Assembly: GCA_034096865.1 (NCBI GenBank)
Contig: JAWQFJ010026952.1
Location: forward strand, 1-35,000
Length of the DNA stretch: 35,000 nucleotides
Direction: 5' to 3'
Source of the DNA: Theodoxus fluviatilis
Lineage: Eukaryota > Mollusca > Gastropoda > Cycloneritida > Neritidae
Under the pieces are notes generated by a model that made no database searches, had not been told where the DNA came from, and saw nothing but the letters and a program-made list of their open reading frames with translations. This document shows positions 18,098-29,807 of the stretch, in pieces. The translations under genes were made by a program, and so were the position numbers. The first letter of the stretch is position 1. Each line of letters starts with the position of its first letter.

Positions 18098-20518
18098 ATG
18101 AAGAACTCTTCGGACGATAACACATTTTCGTTACCGAGACGTGAAACAAGCGATAGGAGGTCAGCAGGCGCCTCGGTCGATCAAGTTTCCGATTCAGAGA
18201 CTTCGTGCACCCTGGACAGCAGCTACCCGCCCTCGACCTCCACCGATACAGACGCTCCCAGAGACTCCAGTCTGACATTCATCTCTACCATCAAGATGGA
18301 CTCCGCTGACGGCGAATCCTCGACTTCGTGCAGCTGCCTCGAAAATCCCGACTACTCTTATACCGATGCAGTTGAAACCCCCACAGCGACCCTCGAGAAA
18401 GAACTACGCGGCGAAGATATTTTGAGATCCCCCAGCTACAGTCAGTTAAGAAATATTCGAAGCGCCCACATCAACAGCAGTGCTCACAGGAATACTTCCT
18501 TTTCCTGCAATACCAGCTTCAGCGGGAGCGGGACACCTCGCACCCTCAGCGATACCATCCTTCAGAGCGGGGTGTGGCACGACAGCTCTACATTTTCCCA
18601 CAGTAGCATTAGCAGTGGCCGCTTGACTGGCACGTCATCAGCAGGCAGCTGCAATTCGACGGCACTCGGTCGCAGCAGTAGCGACTCTTCCCTGACTGGC
18701 ACGTCCACCGACGAGACTTCAAGCTCCCAGCGATGTGTGCACCCCGACTCAGTCATGATCTACCTCCATTCCATCAGCATGCAAATGGAGCTTCTCCTCC
18801 CGAAGCCGGCCTACCCCAAAATCCTGGACTTCCTTCGCCAGCGCATTAGCTCAACCAAAGAGCCTGTCGTTGGAGTCGAGCACAGTTTTCAGTGGGTGTG
18901 CGAATTTTGCGGGAGAAAATTCGAAGTGATGCCAACTTTCGGGCAGCAGCCTGGCGTGGACTCAAAGCTACAGTTCTGCTGCGATCGGTTCCGTGAGTTT
19001 GTGCAGAATGTCACCGGACAGATCACGGCCATGGAGAAAGAAGCAGCAAGGAAAGGGCTCCGTAATAGTTTCAGCCTCTCCGAGTCCAATAGCAGCGATA
19101 AAAAATGGAGTGAAACACAATTGAGAAAGGACGGAGAGTTGAGCATGACGTCTTTGAAGCAGATCATGAAGCTAGGAAAAACGTTGGAAGGCAAGCGAAG
19201 TCAGAGGTCACACTATAAGGACAAGAGGGAAGGTCAGAAAAGGAAGGAAAGGTCGAAGTTGGGAGAGCGAACAAAGAGAAGTGATGATCGGAAGATGCGA
19301 AAGGACACTCTATCCGAATTAGATCGACGACATAAGGAGCAAATGGAGGAAAACAAACAAATGCAGAAGGAAACAGAGTCAGACACCCTCATAGGAAAGA
19401 AGAAACCTGATAAAGTGCCATATACAATATTTGGACTTTCTGTTAAACAATCTGGTAAAGAGCCTGACGAAACTCGCCGAAGAAAGCAAACAGCTCCAGA
19501 TTTCCTCGTCAGTCATGAACAGGAGGAATTCGACAAAGGTAGGCCTATTTCTGCGATTTACAGAAAGTCCAAACAGGAAGAAATAAGTCCATTTCTTTTA
19601 GATCGAAAAGGGACGTATCTTCAAGACCTGGACCGATGTCGCAGTGATATCCATTCGAGTTTGCTCGACATACAAAAACTAGCATACACTAAGTCGCCGG
19701 CTCACAATGAAATCACATTTAGGAGATCAACGGATTCAGAAAGATCACAATCAGTTGTTCTGGGCAAAGCATGGTGGGCGGCCCGCAGACGCTCCATCAA
19801 ATCAGGGCCTGTTGCAAAAATCTACGATGCAGGGATATCGTGCGTAAGTATCTTGCCTAATGGGACCGGCAACGTCTACTACCTGTCGGGAAACGTCGCC
19901 ATCGTCATCTACGGTCCAAGCAAAGACCAGCTGTCCTACGTCGTACTGGAAGACAAGGATACCAATCCTCAGCTCCTGGCCTGCTTGAATAGTTCAGGAG
20001 TCGGTTTCTGCTACTTCCCAGATGGACTCACCCGACTGATGTATGGCCATATTGGGGGCAGCGTTCTGCAGAGAGACGGTTTGGTCAAGCAGCACTGGAC
20101 TTGGCAGGTGGGCACCTGGTGCGACAACTTTCACCCTGTGTGCTTTGGACTCAATCCTCAGATAGGGGTGCGAGTCATGGGACGCAAATGCATGTTTCTG
20201 TCCTTCAGGGACAGACAACATTTCTGCAAATTCCCGGTGGGAGCTCAGGACGACCTTGCACATAGGGTGAAAACCTCAGAGCCACACGAAGAAAGCAGTG
20301 ACGGCTCCGATCGCTACATGGAGTATTTGAGAGAGACTCGACCCAACCTTCGCAAGCTTCTTAATGACTTCCGATCGCTTGTACAGAGCTTGGAGTCCAA
20401 ACGTTCATCGGGTTTCCTACCAAACGTTTTCCAGTACAGATTTTTACGGGGCGCAAGGAAAATCAACGCAAGCCAAAGGCAAAGCTGGTTGTCTCCACTG
20501 CACAATGTCGGTGTCTGA
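18098..20518 (+). CDS. FAM194-domain (ERICH6-like) protein, paralogue 2
   Basis: The frame is open from about 17942, but the first in-frame ATG is at 18098, giving 806 residues (MKNSSDDNTF...). The architecture equals gene 1. A Ser/Thr-rich N-terminus shares MDSADGESSTSCSCL with gene 1's MDSSYGELSTSCSCL. The HPDSVMIYLHSISMQMELLL block leads to CEFC (Cys268, Cys271) and FCC (Cys294, Cys295). A long Lys/Arg/Glu-rich middle (~310-490) is likely coiled or disordered. The FAM194-type domain is at ~586-711 (GNVYYLSGN, LSYVVLEDK, GFCYF, LSFRDRQHFCKF), and the tail ends LHNVGV. There is no intron in the frame and no poly-Asp run. The block around the cysteines is almost identical to gene 1 at DNA level while the C-terminal domain is only roughly half identical, pointing to gene conversion. 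Function is unknown. Confidence 0.68.
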   Translation: MKNSSDDNTFSLPRRETSDRRSAGASVDQVSDSETSCTLDSSYPPSTSTDTDAPRDSSLTFISTIKMDSADGESSTSCSCLENPDYSYTDAVETPTATLEKELRGEDILRSPSYSQLRNIRSAHINSSAHRNTSFSCNTSFSGSGTPRTLSDTILQSGVWHDSSTFSHSSISSGRLTGTSSAGSCNSTALGRSSSDSSLTGTSTDETSSSQRCVHPDSVMIYLHSISMQMELLLPKPAYPKILDFLRQRISSTKEPVVGVEHSFQWVCEFCGRKFEVMPTFGQQPGVDSKLQFCCDRFREFVQNVTGQITAMEKEAARKGLRNSFSLSESNSSDKKWSETQLRKDGELSMTSLKQIMKLGKTLEGKRSQRSHYKDKREGQKRKERSKLGERTKRSDDRKMRKDTLSELDRRHKEQMEENKQMQKETESDTLIGKKKPDKVPYTIFGLSVKQSGKEPDETRRRKQTAPDFLVSHEQEEFDKGRPISAIYRKSKQEEISPFLLDRKGTYLQDLDRCRSDIHSSLLDIQKLAYTKSPAHNEITFRRSTDSERSQSVVLGKAWWAARRRSIKSGPVAKIYDAGISCVSILPNGTGNVYYLSGNVAIVIYGPSKDQLSYVVLEDKDTNPQLLACLNSSGVGFCYFPDGLTRLMYGHIGGSVLQRDGLVKQHWTWQVGTWCDNFHPVCFGLNPQIGVRVMGRKCMFLSFRDRQHFCKFPVGAQDDLAHRVKTSEPHEESSDGSDRYMEYLRETRPNLRKLLNDFRSLVQSLESKRSSGFLPNVFQYRFLRGARKINASQRQSWLSPLHNVGV

Positions 20519-20711
20519 CGCTACTCCCGTTCAGTTGTCTTTCAAAACTCCTCATGCTTCCTGTCCTTTGGTTACCTGACAGAAAATACTGATCAGAGGC
20601 ATACAGGATTGTTATCATCTTGAATGTGAACGGTACTACGGGACTAATGAACCTTTCCTGTGCCATCAAGATAGACGTTAAAATGTTCACAACAATATTG
20701 AAGGAGGGAGG

Positions 20712-21488
<777 letters not shown>

Positions 21489-21702
21489 GTAATGTTGTGA
21501 AGGTTCTAGAACGAACGAGTATGTCATAGCACAATCGGTCTGTTTACATAAGCCTCTCTGCTAATGCCGTTGCCTGATCACATGGTTGAGTTGGGCTAAA
21601 TTTGTCTCGGCTGTGTCACGTAACGTCATTTGTGACGCTTCTTGGCCACCGAGAATATTCAACTTTGTACTGGAAGCGTCTGGAACCTGTGTAAAGGGTA
21701 TA

Positions 21703-22788
21703 CAGTGCAGTCCGGATAAGCCAAATGCCTAGGGGAGGTACAAAAAGGTTCGTCTTATCCGAGGTTCGTGTGTTACCCGAGGTTGGGATAAGACGAATTT
21801 TCCACCCTCGACTTCATGTTATCCGAGATATTGACAAATGAACTTTATAACCAATATTTTGAGCATTCAAAAGTACTAAAAAGTTGAACTTATCCGAAAT
21901 TGAGCCTTATTCTCTAGTCTGGATACTGTTAAGTATCTTGAAGAAATTGCAAGATTACATACATGACTGCCTCTCACACCAGCAGAGATAGCACTAATCA
22001 AGATCTATCCTTTCCGAGTGATTCCTAAACGCCTGACTTGGTGCCTCTGCTCTAACAAGAGGATGCCAATAAAAGATAAAAACCAATGGCAATCAGTTAT
22101 CCGAGACACAAAGTCACAGAGACCAAAAAAAGTGTCTGTGGATTGAGATGGAACACCTGCAAGAGCGGCCGTGCCAGACAGGAGCGGCAGTGCCAGATAA
22201 TTAATGTCTGTCAGCAGACATCAGAGGGCCGTTGACAGGTCGACCTGTTGCTGAATTCAGGATCGCTCAGACCTCTGCAGCCACCAGAAGGCAACCGGTG
22301 GTAGCTGGGAACATTCTGGTGAAGCCACCTTGACTTTGTTTTCATGATGTCTTTTAATTATAGGGGAATGTGTTATTCGAGGAGCTGAAGAAAGCTTCCA
22401 GGTTTCCTACGATTCGTCTAATCCGAGGTTTACATTCACAGAGACAGAAAAACGCTTCACGTTAACCGAGGTTTCGCCTTATCCGAGGTTTACATTCACA
22501 GAGACAGAAAAACGCTTCACGTTAACCAAGGTTTCGCCTAATCCGAGGTTTACATTCACAGAGACAGAAAAACGCTTCACGTTAACCGAGGTTTCGCCTT
22601 ATCCGAGGTTTGCGTTGTCAGGGGACAGAAAAACGCCTAACGTTATCCGAGGTTACGTCTTATCCGAATTCTTATTAAGCGAGTTAAATTAGTTGAAATA
22701 AAGAGCGTGGCTGGCCGAGGACAGAGAATCATTTCCGCTCATCCAAAAATTCGTGTTAAGCGAGTTCGTGTTAAGTGGGTTTGCACTG
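21703..22788 (+). mobile_element. Non-autonomous Tigger/pogo-like DNA element
   Basis: A 1086-bp element flanked by TA (21701-21702; 22789-22790). Its ends begin CAGTGCA on the left and, reverse-complemented, CAGTGCA on the right. The following sequence is rich in the Tigger-type motif CTTATCCGAGGTT / TTAAGCGAG. There is no transposase frame. It differs in terminal sequence from the autonomous pogo element at 12945, so it would be moved by another Tigger-like source. It lies inside the solo LTR. Confidence 0.8.
22429..22670 (+). repeat. 60-bp tandem repeats within the Tigger-like element
   Basis: Three near-identical and one diverged copy of a 60-base unit (ATCCGAGGTTTACATTCACA, GAGACAGAAAAACGCTTCAC and GTTAACCGAGGTTTCGCCTT in succession). 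Each unit holds two CCGAGGTTT motifs that resemble the element's own terminal sequence. Copies at 22441, 22501 and 22561 differ by only a few bases. Confidence 0.92.
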
Positions 22789-23097
22789 TATAAGCGCGAC
22801 AAATCGACAGAGAAGAGGAACATGAGAGAAGACATGACAGAGTTAAGGTGAGAGCTTAACTAGAGGATAAATGAGTACTCCTTTGTAAGGAGTGAGTCCT
22901 CTGCGGCATTGCATGTAGAGTAAAGTTGTTACGACGATACTGTTTACTGATTGTCACCGCTGTGTATTGACCAGTGCGTGAATAAAGTTTATCGAAAACG
23001 ATCACCGGAGTTTGCGAACTTCGACTTCCTGGCGCAAGCTAGGAGAACCCCCATTCAAAAGGATATAATTATTGCGAAGAGAAGAGTGCAACAGTAA

Positions 23098-24369
23098 TGC
23101 ATACTGCCGTCTTTGATTTAGGCTGCTGCGTGGTGTTGTACCCGCAAGCTTAACTGCGAAGGATCCCAGCTCATGTCGGAGTCATTGACCAGTGCCAGAT
23201 ATGTGCTGTCTGTCATGTCGAATTCCCAAAAACTTTACAGACAAGTCTCGCTCCCACTCCTGCCTTGAGGTCTAAGCAATCCAAACCTTATTGCAAATTC
23301 TTCCTCCATTGTCCACAAAGGCTCTTTGTAGTAATCACTGAGGTTCTGACGAAAACTGCAGGCATTCTTAGTCATTGTCCAGTGCCTGCTCAAACTGCAT
23401 TGTCAGATCCGTAAATGAAGAACAGCTTTGCAATCCATCGAAAGCGTCACGGTACGGTCCCAACTAACACGTTTCTTGCTTTTCAGTAGCTAGCCCTAGT
23501 GGACACTAAGCGCGTTTTGACTGCTCAGATTCTTTATTTTAAAAAAATTAAAGCAACGCTGATAAATCGGTTTAGTATGAGCAAATATCAAAATGATTTT
23601 ATTTAGCTATAATAATGCATCTTTCCATCACAAGCACAAACAATAACAAACAATGTATATACGCAACCAAGTGGCGGGGAACGAAATATGGAAATGGGGA
23701 GAGATTGAAAAGAGGATAGGTTCGAAATGTTTGATAAAACAAATAGGAATGGGCTTTCACAGAATTAAAATTTATTCTGATACTAACATGGTAATACGAA
23801 AGCACGATGGCAGACTCATTCACAATGTCAGTTGAATGACGTCAGAAGGAACGAGTGCCTTGACTGTACCTAGAAATAAGCAAGGAGACCCTCGTCCAAA
23901 AATAGCCCTCAGAGCCAAGCAGGCTCCTTCACCAGTGCAGCGAAAGTCTACACACGACCGTGTATTAAATAACCCTGGGGTCAGGGTTCACGCCACTCGG
24001 GTGCGTGGGGCATGCGGCACGGGGCGCAGGCAGCGAAAACAGCGGAGCGCGAGAACATCGCAACGGGAAAGGGGGTGGGGCAAAAAAAAAGGGGGGTAGA
24101 AGCCAGCACGTACGTGGGCCTCGAGATACTGGAGAGCCGAAGCTCAAACATCCGAGGTCGTTGCGAGTCCTGCAAGACTACAGACAGCCCGCTCACACGC
24201 AGGTAGTGGCACAGTGAGCACGTGCTTGACGGCGCTGGGGACGGGGAAATAATTACACTTGACAATTTATACACTAAAACAAAACTAACACTAAAAGTAC
24301 AAACTGGTAATGTGTCACAGTGGCACAAAAGTGCACCTTGTCACATAATAGATAGACAAAGCAGCGACC
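23098..24369. other. Gene-free stretch between solo LTR and LINE relic
   Basis: Several short frames overlap on both strands (23836-24217 is GC-richer and purine-rich), with no recognisable domain. Nothing further can be supported. Confidence 0.4.
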
Positions 24370-25255
24370 AAACAAATGGAACTGTCCACGACTGGTTCAC
24401 GTCATATGTGACAGACAGGAGTCAAACTGTCACGATGAAAGGCAAAGAATCAGCCCAGGCTTGCCTGAAGTACAGTATATACCCCAAGATTCTGTCCTCG
24501 GGCTGATTCTTTTTACCATGTATACTCTTCCTCTTGGTTCAGTCATACAGAAATCCAATGCTTTGTAACACTTCTTTGCTGACGATACCCACATATGCGA
24601 TGTCAACGTAAGACCTTCCAACCGTCTGTCTGCAGCTAAGGACCTGGGCACTAGCTCAGCCGAAATTTCAACTTGAATGAAGGCGAATAGGCTAAATATA
24701 AATGTTGAAAAACATGCTGGTCAGCACTATCCCCAAACTTTGTCAAGTGCGAGTTCACTCACTTTGCATCAACGACCACGAAGTTTGCTTTTCCGAGAAA
24801 CCTCAAACACACGGAGTGCTCCTGGACCCATTAACGTACACAAAACCATTGTATCTGTGGAAAAACTCTACACGTACACCTCCACTATCTATAGTGTCTT
24901 TGGTTTGGATTGATCTGTCCATATCTTACGGTTACAGCAGCTGTAACAAACTTGCCGTGTCCTCTCTCCTATCTCGATTTACTGGGATTCCCTCCTAACA
25001 GGTCTCTCAGACGACAAGCTTATTAATTTTAACAAAAAATCCACAATAGTGCCGTCCGCATTCTTCTTTGATCAGAGTTTCTTGTTACAGAAACTTCACT
25101 GGCCTCTTGTCAGAGCCAGAATCCAGAATTAAACAGCCAGTCTGTAATCTCAGTGCCTACACTCAGGTTCAGCCCCACTGTACCTTTCGAATCTCCTGAC
25201 TCCCCATTCTGAACACAGAGATTATAGTCTCAGCAGCGCTAAATGCTTACTCCCT

Positions 25256-25324
<69 letters not shown>

Positions 25325-25520
25325 CCCCTCCGGCAACTCCGTTCTACAAAATGTCGAACTTTTGACGATTTCCCGCTTTTCTCTCAATAATCATGGCAAA
25401 AGAGTAGCCTATTCTCAGTTTCTGGCCCCATTTGTATGGAATGTTTCCCCCTCGTGAGACAATCCTCTCCCACGTTCAAGAAAGTACTTGAATTCCATCT
25501 TTTTCAGACCTCTCTTCCGT
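24370..25520 (+). pseudogene. CR1/L2-type LINE reverse transcriptase relic
   Basis: Frameshifted fragments follow RT order. First HDWFTSYVTDRSQTVTMKGK (about 24388-24445), then QDSVLGLILFTMYTLPLG (about 24487-24540, the PQGSVLGPxLFxxYxxPL motif) and FADDTHI (about 24573, catalytic YADDT). MKANRLNINVEK follows (24677-24712), then CINDHEVCFSEKPQTHGVLLD (the K-LGVxLD motif, about 24763-24825). Farther on come LQKLHWPL-like and C-terminal FxxxFVWNV-like pieces to about 25510. Stops and shifts are frequent, so it is not functional. A (CA)n tract at 25263-25320 splits the last part. The family differs from the LINEs at the left end. Confidence 0.75.
25263..25320 (+). repeat. (CA)n microsatellite
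   Basis: About 28 CA units, preceded by CGCGCG, lying within the LINE relic. Confidence 0.97.
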
Positions 25521-25635
25521 AAGAGCACAAATCCCCCCCCCCCGACTCAAGTTGTCTGTTCGTGAGAATGTACGTGCCAATGTGTGTAGGCCTATTTGTG
25601 TGTGCGTGCATGCATAAGTGTATGTTTGTATGTTT

Positions 25636-25735
<100 letters not shown>

Positions 25736-25856
25736 TTGAGAGAATACGAATACGAATCAGTGTATTGTTTGGGCCCTGGGCCCATTACAAGAAAAAAAAA
25801 CAGAAGAAAACCCGCAACAAAACGAAAGTAGCAAATGATCAAGACTTATAGTTAAA

Positions 25857-26206
25857 AGGGGGGGGGGGGGGGGGGGGGGTTCCCGGGGTTCCGGCCCCCC
25901 CCCCCCCCCCCCCCCTAGAAAAAGCATGTACCTTGGTTTGAGTTTTTTTTTAAATATTTTTTTGTGTGTGTCTCCAAAAACAATGCTGCTCTTACCCCTC
26001 AAAACAAGGCCCAGAATGCACCAGATTGCACAGATTTTAATCGTTTTTCAAAAAAATTTACGGGGGGGCATGCCCCCGGACCCCCCTAGTTTGCGCGCCT
26101 GCTAAGCAGGCGCGCGCTCGTGGCTTCGCCACTTCGCTGATTTTTCCCCCCCAACCAAAAACGACCCCCCCCCCCCCCCAACTCATTTGGTCCGGCCCTA
26201 GTTATA
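25857..26206 (-). mobile_element. G/C-tract element fragment, related to the core of the element at 29066-30415
   Basis: A run of about 22 G's (25858-25879), TTCCCGGGGTTCCGG and about 22 C's open the segment. It then contains GGTGCATTCT-type sequence, TGCACCAGATTGCAC, and the palindrome GGGGGCATGCCCCC followed by GGACCCCCCTAG and GC-rich repeats CGCGCCTGCTAAGCAGGCGCG. The same order, reversed, occurs at about 29140-29265 in the intact element. It ends near GGTCCGGCCCTAG. The borders are uncertain. Confidence 0.55.
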
Positions 26207-26951
26207 CAAGTCTTGCATACTCGCGAAATAGCGACAAGTCAATCTCATCAGCGTCAATATTGTCAGACTGGTGTGCACAGCGTTACAAAGGCTGCACTAC
26301 TTGCGCTTTGCGCGGCAGGGCCGCCTCTGTCTGTGCAACACGCTAGCGCGTTCTGAAGTCCCGCTGTCATCCCTCATGCTGGGCTGCTTGATCGGCCAGA
26401 CAGCGCGTGCCCACCCTTCCGACGTGATGGCGATGGCCTTCGATCGTGGTCACAATTCCCCTTGGATGGTTCCTGGTTCTAAGGAGCCTCGGATGGAAGA
26501 TGCGACGCGCAGACTTGTCTCAGATCGGAAGAGGAGGAATGTCGGGGTAACTAGCATGCTCCAGTCTCTGTTGACACAATTGGGCTCATCAGAAAACTCC
26601 TCTGGTGAAGGGTGACCCCACTCATATCTGGTAGCTTGTGCGGCTTCCTTTTCACGGAGCCGTTGGAACGCTTTCCTGAGTTCTCTCCTGACGGATTCAG
26701 CAAATTCCTCATGAGATTGCAATGTTGGAGGGTTTTCTGCAGTTGAACACAGTATGTTCACAACACACGCTGCTGGCGGCGCGTCGATGCCTCTCCCGCG
26801 TCAGCATGCGGCAGGTTCGCTATTTGAAAATGTTCGAATTTTCTGTATTTTCAATATCAAAGGGAGCAGAGGTGAGATAATGAAATCGTGACTGCTCACC
26901 AAGCCTGTTGATGTGCTCTTGGCGTCGTTGTTGATCTCACCGCACTTGTGT

Positions 26952-27037
<86 letters not shown>

Positions 27038-27140
27038 ATACTGTTTGAAATGCATGTGCCTAGAGCATTGTCGCGTGAATGCTATTGGTGATGCTTCCGT
27101 ACAATGTGCATTTTATCATATGTTGATGGTAAAGATAAAA
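26207..27140. other. Unidentified region with overlapping frames and a (GA)n tract
   Basis: Two frames overlap on opposite strands (26271-26615 plus; 26450-26761 minus). The minus one is charged (EEFAESVRRELRKAFQRL) and preceded by an acceptor-like CTGCAG, so an exon is conceivable, but I recognise no family. (GA)n covers 26957-27034. Confidence 0.3.
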
Positions 27141-27260
27141 ACTGATGTGTACTATTGCCTTTTTTCAACTATTTGTATTTTTATCATGTACTTTCTGTGA
27201 AGTGGTAAGAGCTTACATTTGTATTTGAATGGCTCTATATAAAAAGCTGTCATCATCATT

Positions 27261-27316
<56 letters not shown>

Positions 27317-27385
27317 TATCATCATCATCAACATCATCATCAACATCAAAAGCTGTCATCATCATTATCATCATCATCATCAAGA
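27140..27385 (+). repeat. LINE/SINE 3' tail with (ATC)n, partly duplicated
   Basis: GTGGTAAGAGCTTACATTTG, then GGCTCTATATAAAAAGCTGTC, leads into (ATC)n. This resembles the GCxCTATATAAA-(simple repeat) ending of many LINE/SINE 3' tails. The stretch AAAAGCTGTCATCATCATTA occurs twice (27242 and 27347), so the tail junction was duplicated, probably by slippage or unequal exchange. Confidence 0.6.
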
Positions 27386-27519
27386 GGGAGCGAACGAAAA
27401 GATGGATGGATAGATGATGAATGGATGGATACAGGGAGGGAGGAGAGATGGATTAATAAATTAAGCACGACAAACAAATATGTTAGGGTAGCGGAAGCAG
27501 GAAACTGCATGAGTCTCAC

Positions 27520-27587
27520 CCGAAAGCGTTCTTGAGGACACGTCCTCCTCCAAAGTCAGGCCACAGAGAGCACACTGGAAGTCCTGC
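27520..27587 (-). CDS. MCMDC2: MCMDC2-like gene, exon with second zinc CxxC pair
   Basis: On the minus strand this 68-base exon is bounded by TTGACAG (acceptor) and GTGAGA (donor). It encodes QDFQCALCGLTLEEDVSSRTLS plus one base. Joined to the exon at 27956-28060 the split codon gives Arg, making a continuous TIRQDFQCALCG. This agrees with the MCMDC2 pattern of an N-terminal half ending in a CxxxxC...CxxC zinc element, then an LxED-x-R-x-LG stretch. MCMDC2 is a meiosis-linked, MCM-related protein needed for homologue repair in mice. Further 3' exons (MCM ATPase-like part) should lie at lower coordinates, but I cannot recognise them. Confidence 0.65.
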
Positions 27588-27955
27588 CTGTCAATGGAAT
27601 TAAAGCAAGCTCCAGTTGGATTCTCCTCTGTGTTGCTGTAGAGTTTTTAAAACATGCACTAGTTTGAGTATTGTGGCCCCTATTAGCGCTGCGTCAGCAA
27701 CAGAACAGTTGCAACATTTTGATCATCAACGCCACTGGTTACACCGCCTATTTTGCCTTTCCCTTGATGACAATGACAGCAAGAACGCCACAGTAACGGC
27801 GGTAGTAGAAGCAGTAGCAGCATCTGATGCTGCGTTGGTGGTAGCCGCTGCATCCATATGAGTTAGGGATACTGAGATATTTGCCATTATCAATACCAAA
27901 TTTTCCTCAATGGCAGTGCAGGTTGCGTGGCTGGCTGGGAGGGTGGGTAGTGTAC

Positions 27956-28060
27956 CTGATGGTGTGGGACTCCAGGGCTCCTGCCACGTGCACTCGGATG
28001 TACTTGTTGCCCGTGCTGCCCGGACACTCCGTGTCGGGACACACATAGCGCGTGCTCTGC
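27956..28060 (-). CDS. MCMDC2: MCMDC2-like gene, exon with first zinc Cys pair
   Basis: A 105-base exon on the minus strand between GCTCGCAG (acceptor) and GTACAC (donor). It encodes QSTRYVCPDTECPGSTG followed by NKYIRVHVAGALESHTI. CPDTEC gives the C-x4-C half of an MCM-type zinc element and YIRVHV-x-GA-x-ES is a recognisable MCMDC2 signature. It begins one base into a codon and ends two bases into one, compatible with both neighbouring exons. A stretch of about 30 residues that family members carry before it (ending in a TKYTQ-like motif) is missing, so an intermediate exon was probably overlooked or lies in the long intron. Confidence 0.7.
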
Positions 28061-28261
28061 CTGCGAGCAAAGAGCAGTCAGAGATGGGCAAGAGAGGGGT
28101 TAGTTGTATTGGCATAGTGAGCGACTTTCGCCCATTTCTCATTTTTAGCACACTTTGACATGCAGAATTCTGGTTTGGAAAAAAAGAAAAAACTTGTGGT
28201 GACAACAACCCGTCCGACACTTTTGTTCCCTGCTGTACGGCCGTAACATGTTTCCCGATCT

Positions 28262-28428
<167 letters not shown>

Positions 28429-29065
28429 AAACAACAAACTGGGTGCTGTCCCATCTTCCTTTTGAACACTACGTATTAAAAAACAGTAGATAATCTGTTC
28501 AGATGAATCTATTGTAGGCCTAAACATACTTTTTTTTAAACACACGTGCGCGCGCACACGCAGTCGTGCGCAGTCTCAATCTGGCCTTCCTTTAAAAAGT
28601 ATATAAAATAAAAACAGTTCATGCCTAATAACCGAGCCTATTTTCCCCCCCACATTACCTTAATCACACTTTTGTTTCTTCTTTGCCTTATTAATTCAAC
28701 TGATGAATCCACTGCCACTTGAGTACTGCCAATTGCACGCAACTATTTGAAGTTGCGGGAAGCAATAACTCATCGAACAAAACGCTTTATAACCAAGAAG
28801 GATCTCGCGACAAAGCCAGATAACAGAAACCTTTCTTGATTACATTCAATGTGCATTATTCAAATTTCACGATCCCCCCCCCCAAAAAAAAAACAAAACA
28901 AAAAAAAAAACCAAAAAAAACCCTTCATTGCTTGAAAGGCGAGGAGAGACTGACGCGTATGATTATTTCTGACTCGAGCTCTGGCATAACTCCAGTTGGT
29001 CGATGTATATACATCGTGTACCAAGAAACAAATGAAATATCAAGCATAAAATCATATTTCACCAT

Positions 29066-29749
29066 CAGGGGCGGATCTGGGTTTTGAAAGGGGGGGGGTG
29101 CAAAGTTCTTTTTTGTTTTGTTTTGTATCTTATCAGCGAAGGCGCGAAGCGCCGAACCGACGGCGCGAAGCGCCGAGCATGCTAGGGGGGTCCGGGGGCA
29201 TGCCCCCCCGGAATTTTTTTATAAAAAGGAAGCAAAATGGTGCAATCTGGTGCAATCTGAGCGTGTAAAGTGCTATTTTCAGGCGATACATTTTGCCACT
29301 GATGTGTTGGGGGGTGGAGATAGGACCAACTGTCTCTCTCTTGGGAAGCACATGCTCGAAAATGTACAGTGCTAAATAAGTTCGATGTTAATAATAAAGA
29401 ATCACAATTCACAAAAACAACATGAGGAAAAAGTCTTTGCAACAAGATCATACCTCGAATTTAATAATCTTTATTCCGAATATGTAAGAAGACATCTGTA
29501 ACCAGTTTGTTGTGGGAGTCAGGCCTGGTCAGTCTAGAGACATTGAATAAACACACACATGGAGGAATTTGCCTAGTCATAGGCCTAATCATGTGACAAC
29601 ATTTTCTGTGGCTGAAGGCGCATGACTGTGTTGTATTTTGTTGCAAATCTGTTGACAGCATCTGGAATGTCTATTTTCATTCCTGTATTAGCATCTCTCA
29701 GGCTCTCTCTCTCTCTCTTTCTCTTTTTTTTCTTTTTTTTTTGCTGTAT

Positions 29750-29807
<58 letters not shown>

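Larger units (their letters stand above)
21493..23093 (+). mobile_element. Solo LTR (about 513 bp) interrupted by a Tigger-like element
   Basis: The unit starts TGTTGTGAAGG and ends GAGTGCAACA (TGTTG/CAACA inverted ends). It is flanked by the 4-bp duplication GTAA at 21489-21492 and 23094-23097, as for Ty3/gypsy-type elements. Removing the inner 1.09-kb insertion rebuilds a core promoter TATATAAG (about 21699-22794) and leaves AATAAA at 22981-22986 about 107 bases before the 3' end, the normal U3-R-U5 order for plus orientation. No internal coding region or second LTR is seen, so it is a solo LTR formed by LTR-LTR recombination. Confidence 0.75.

Noticed and set aside
22429..22670. CRISPR-like regular repeats
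   Set aside because: The 60-bp units are contiguous tandem repeats without unique spacers, in a eukaryotic transposon.
23836..24217. GC-rich overlapping short frames
   Set aside because: Composition-driven, no motif in any frame and no transposon ends around them.
26271..26761. Overlapping frames on both strands as a gene
   Set aside because: No domain, no clear splice partner; kept only as an unidentified region.
27229..27417. Poly-Ser and poly-Met frames
   Set aside because: They are translations of the (ATC)n tail.
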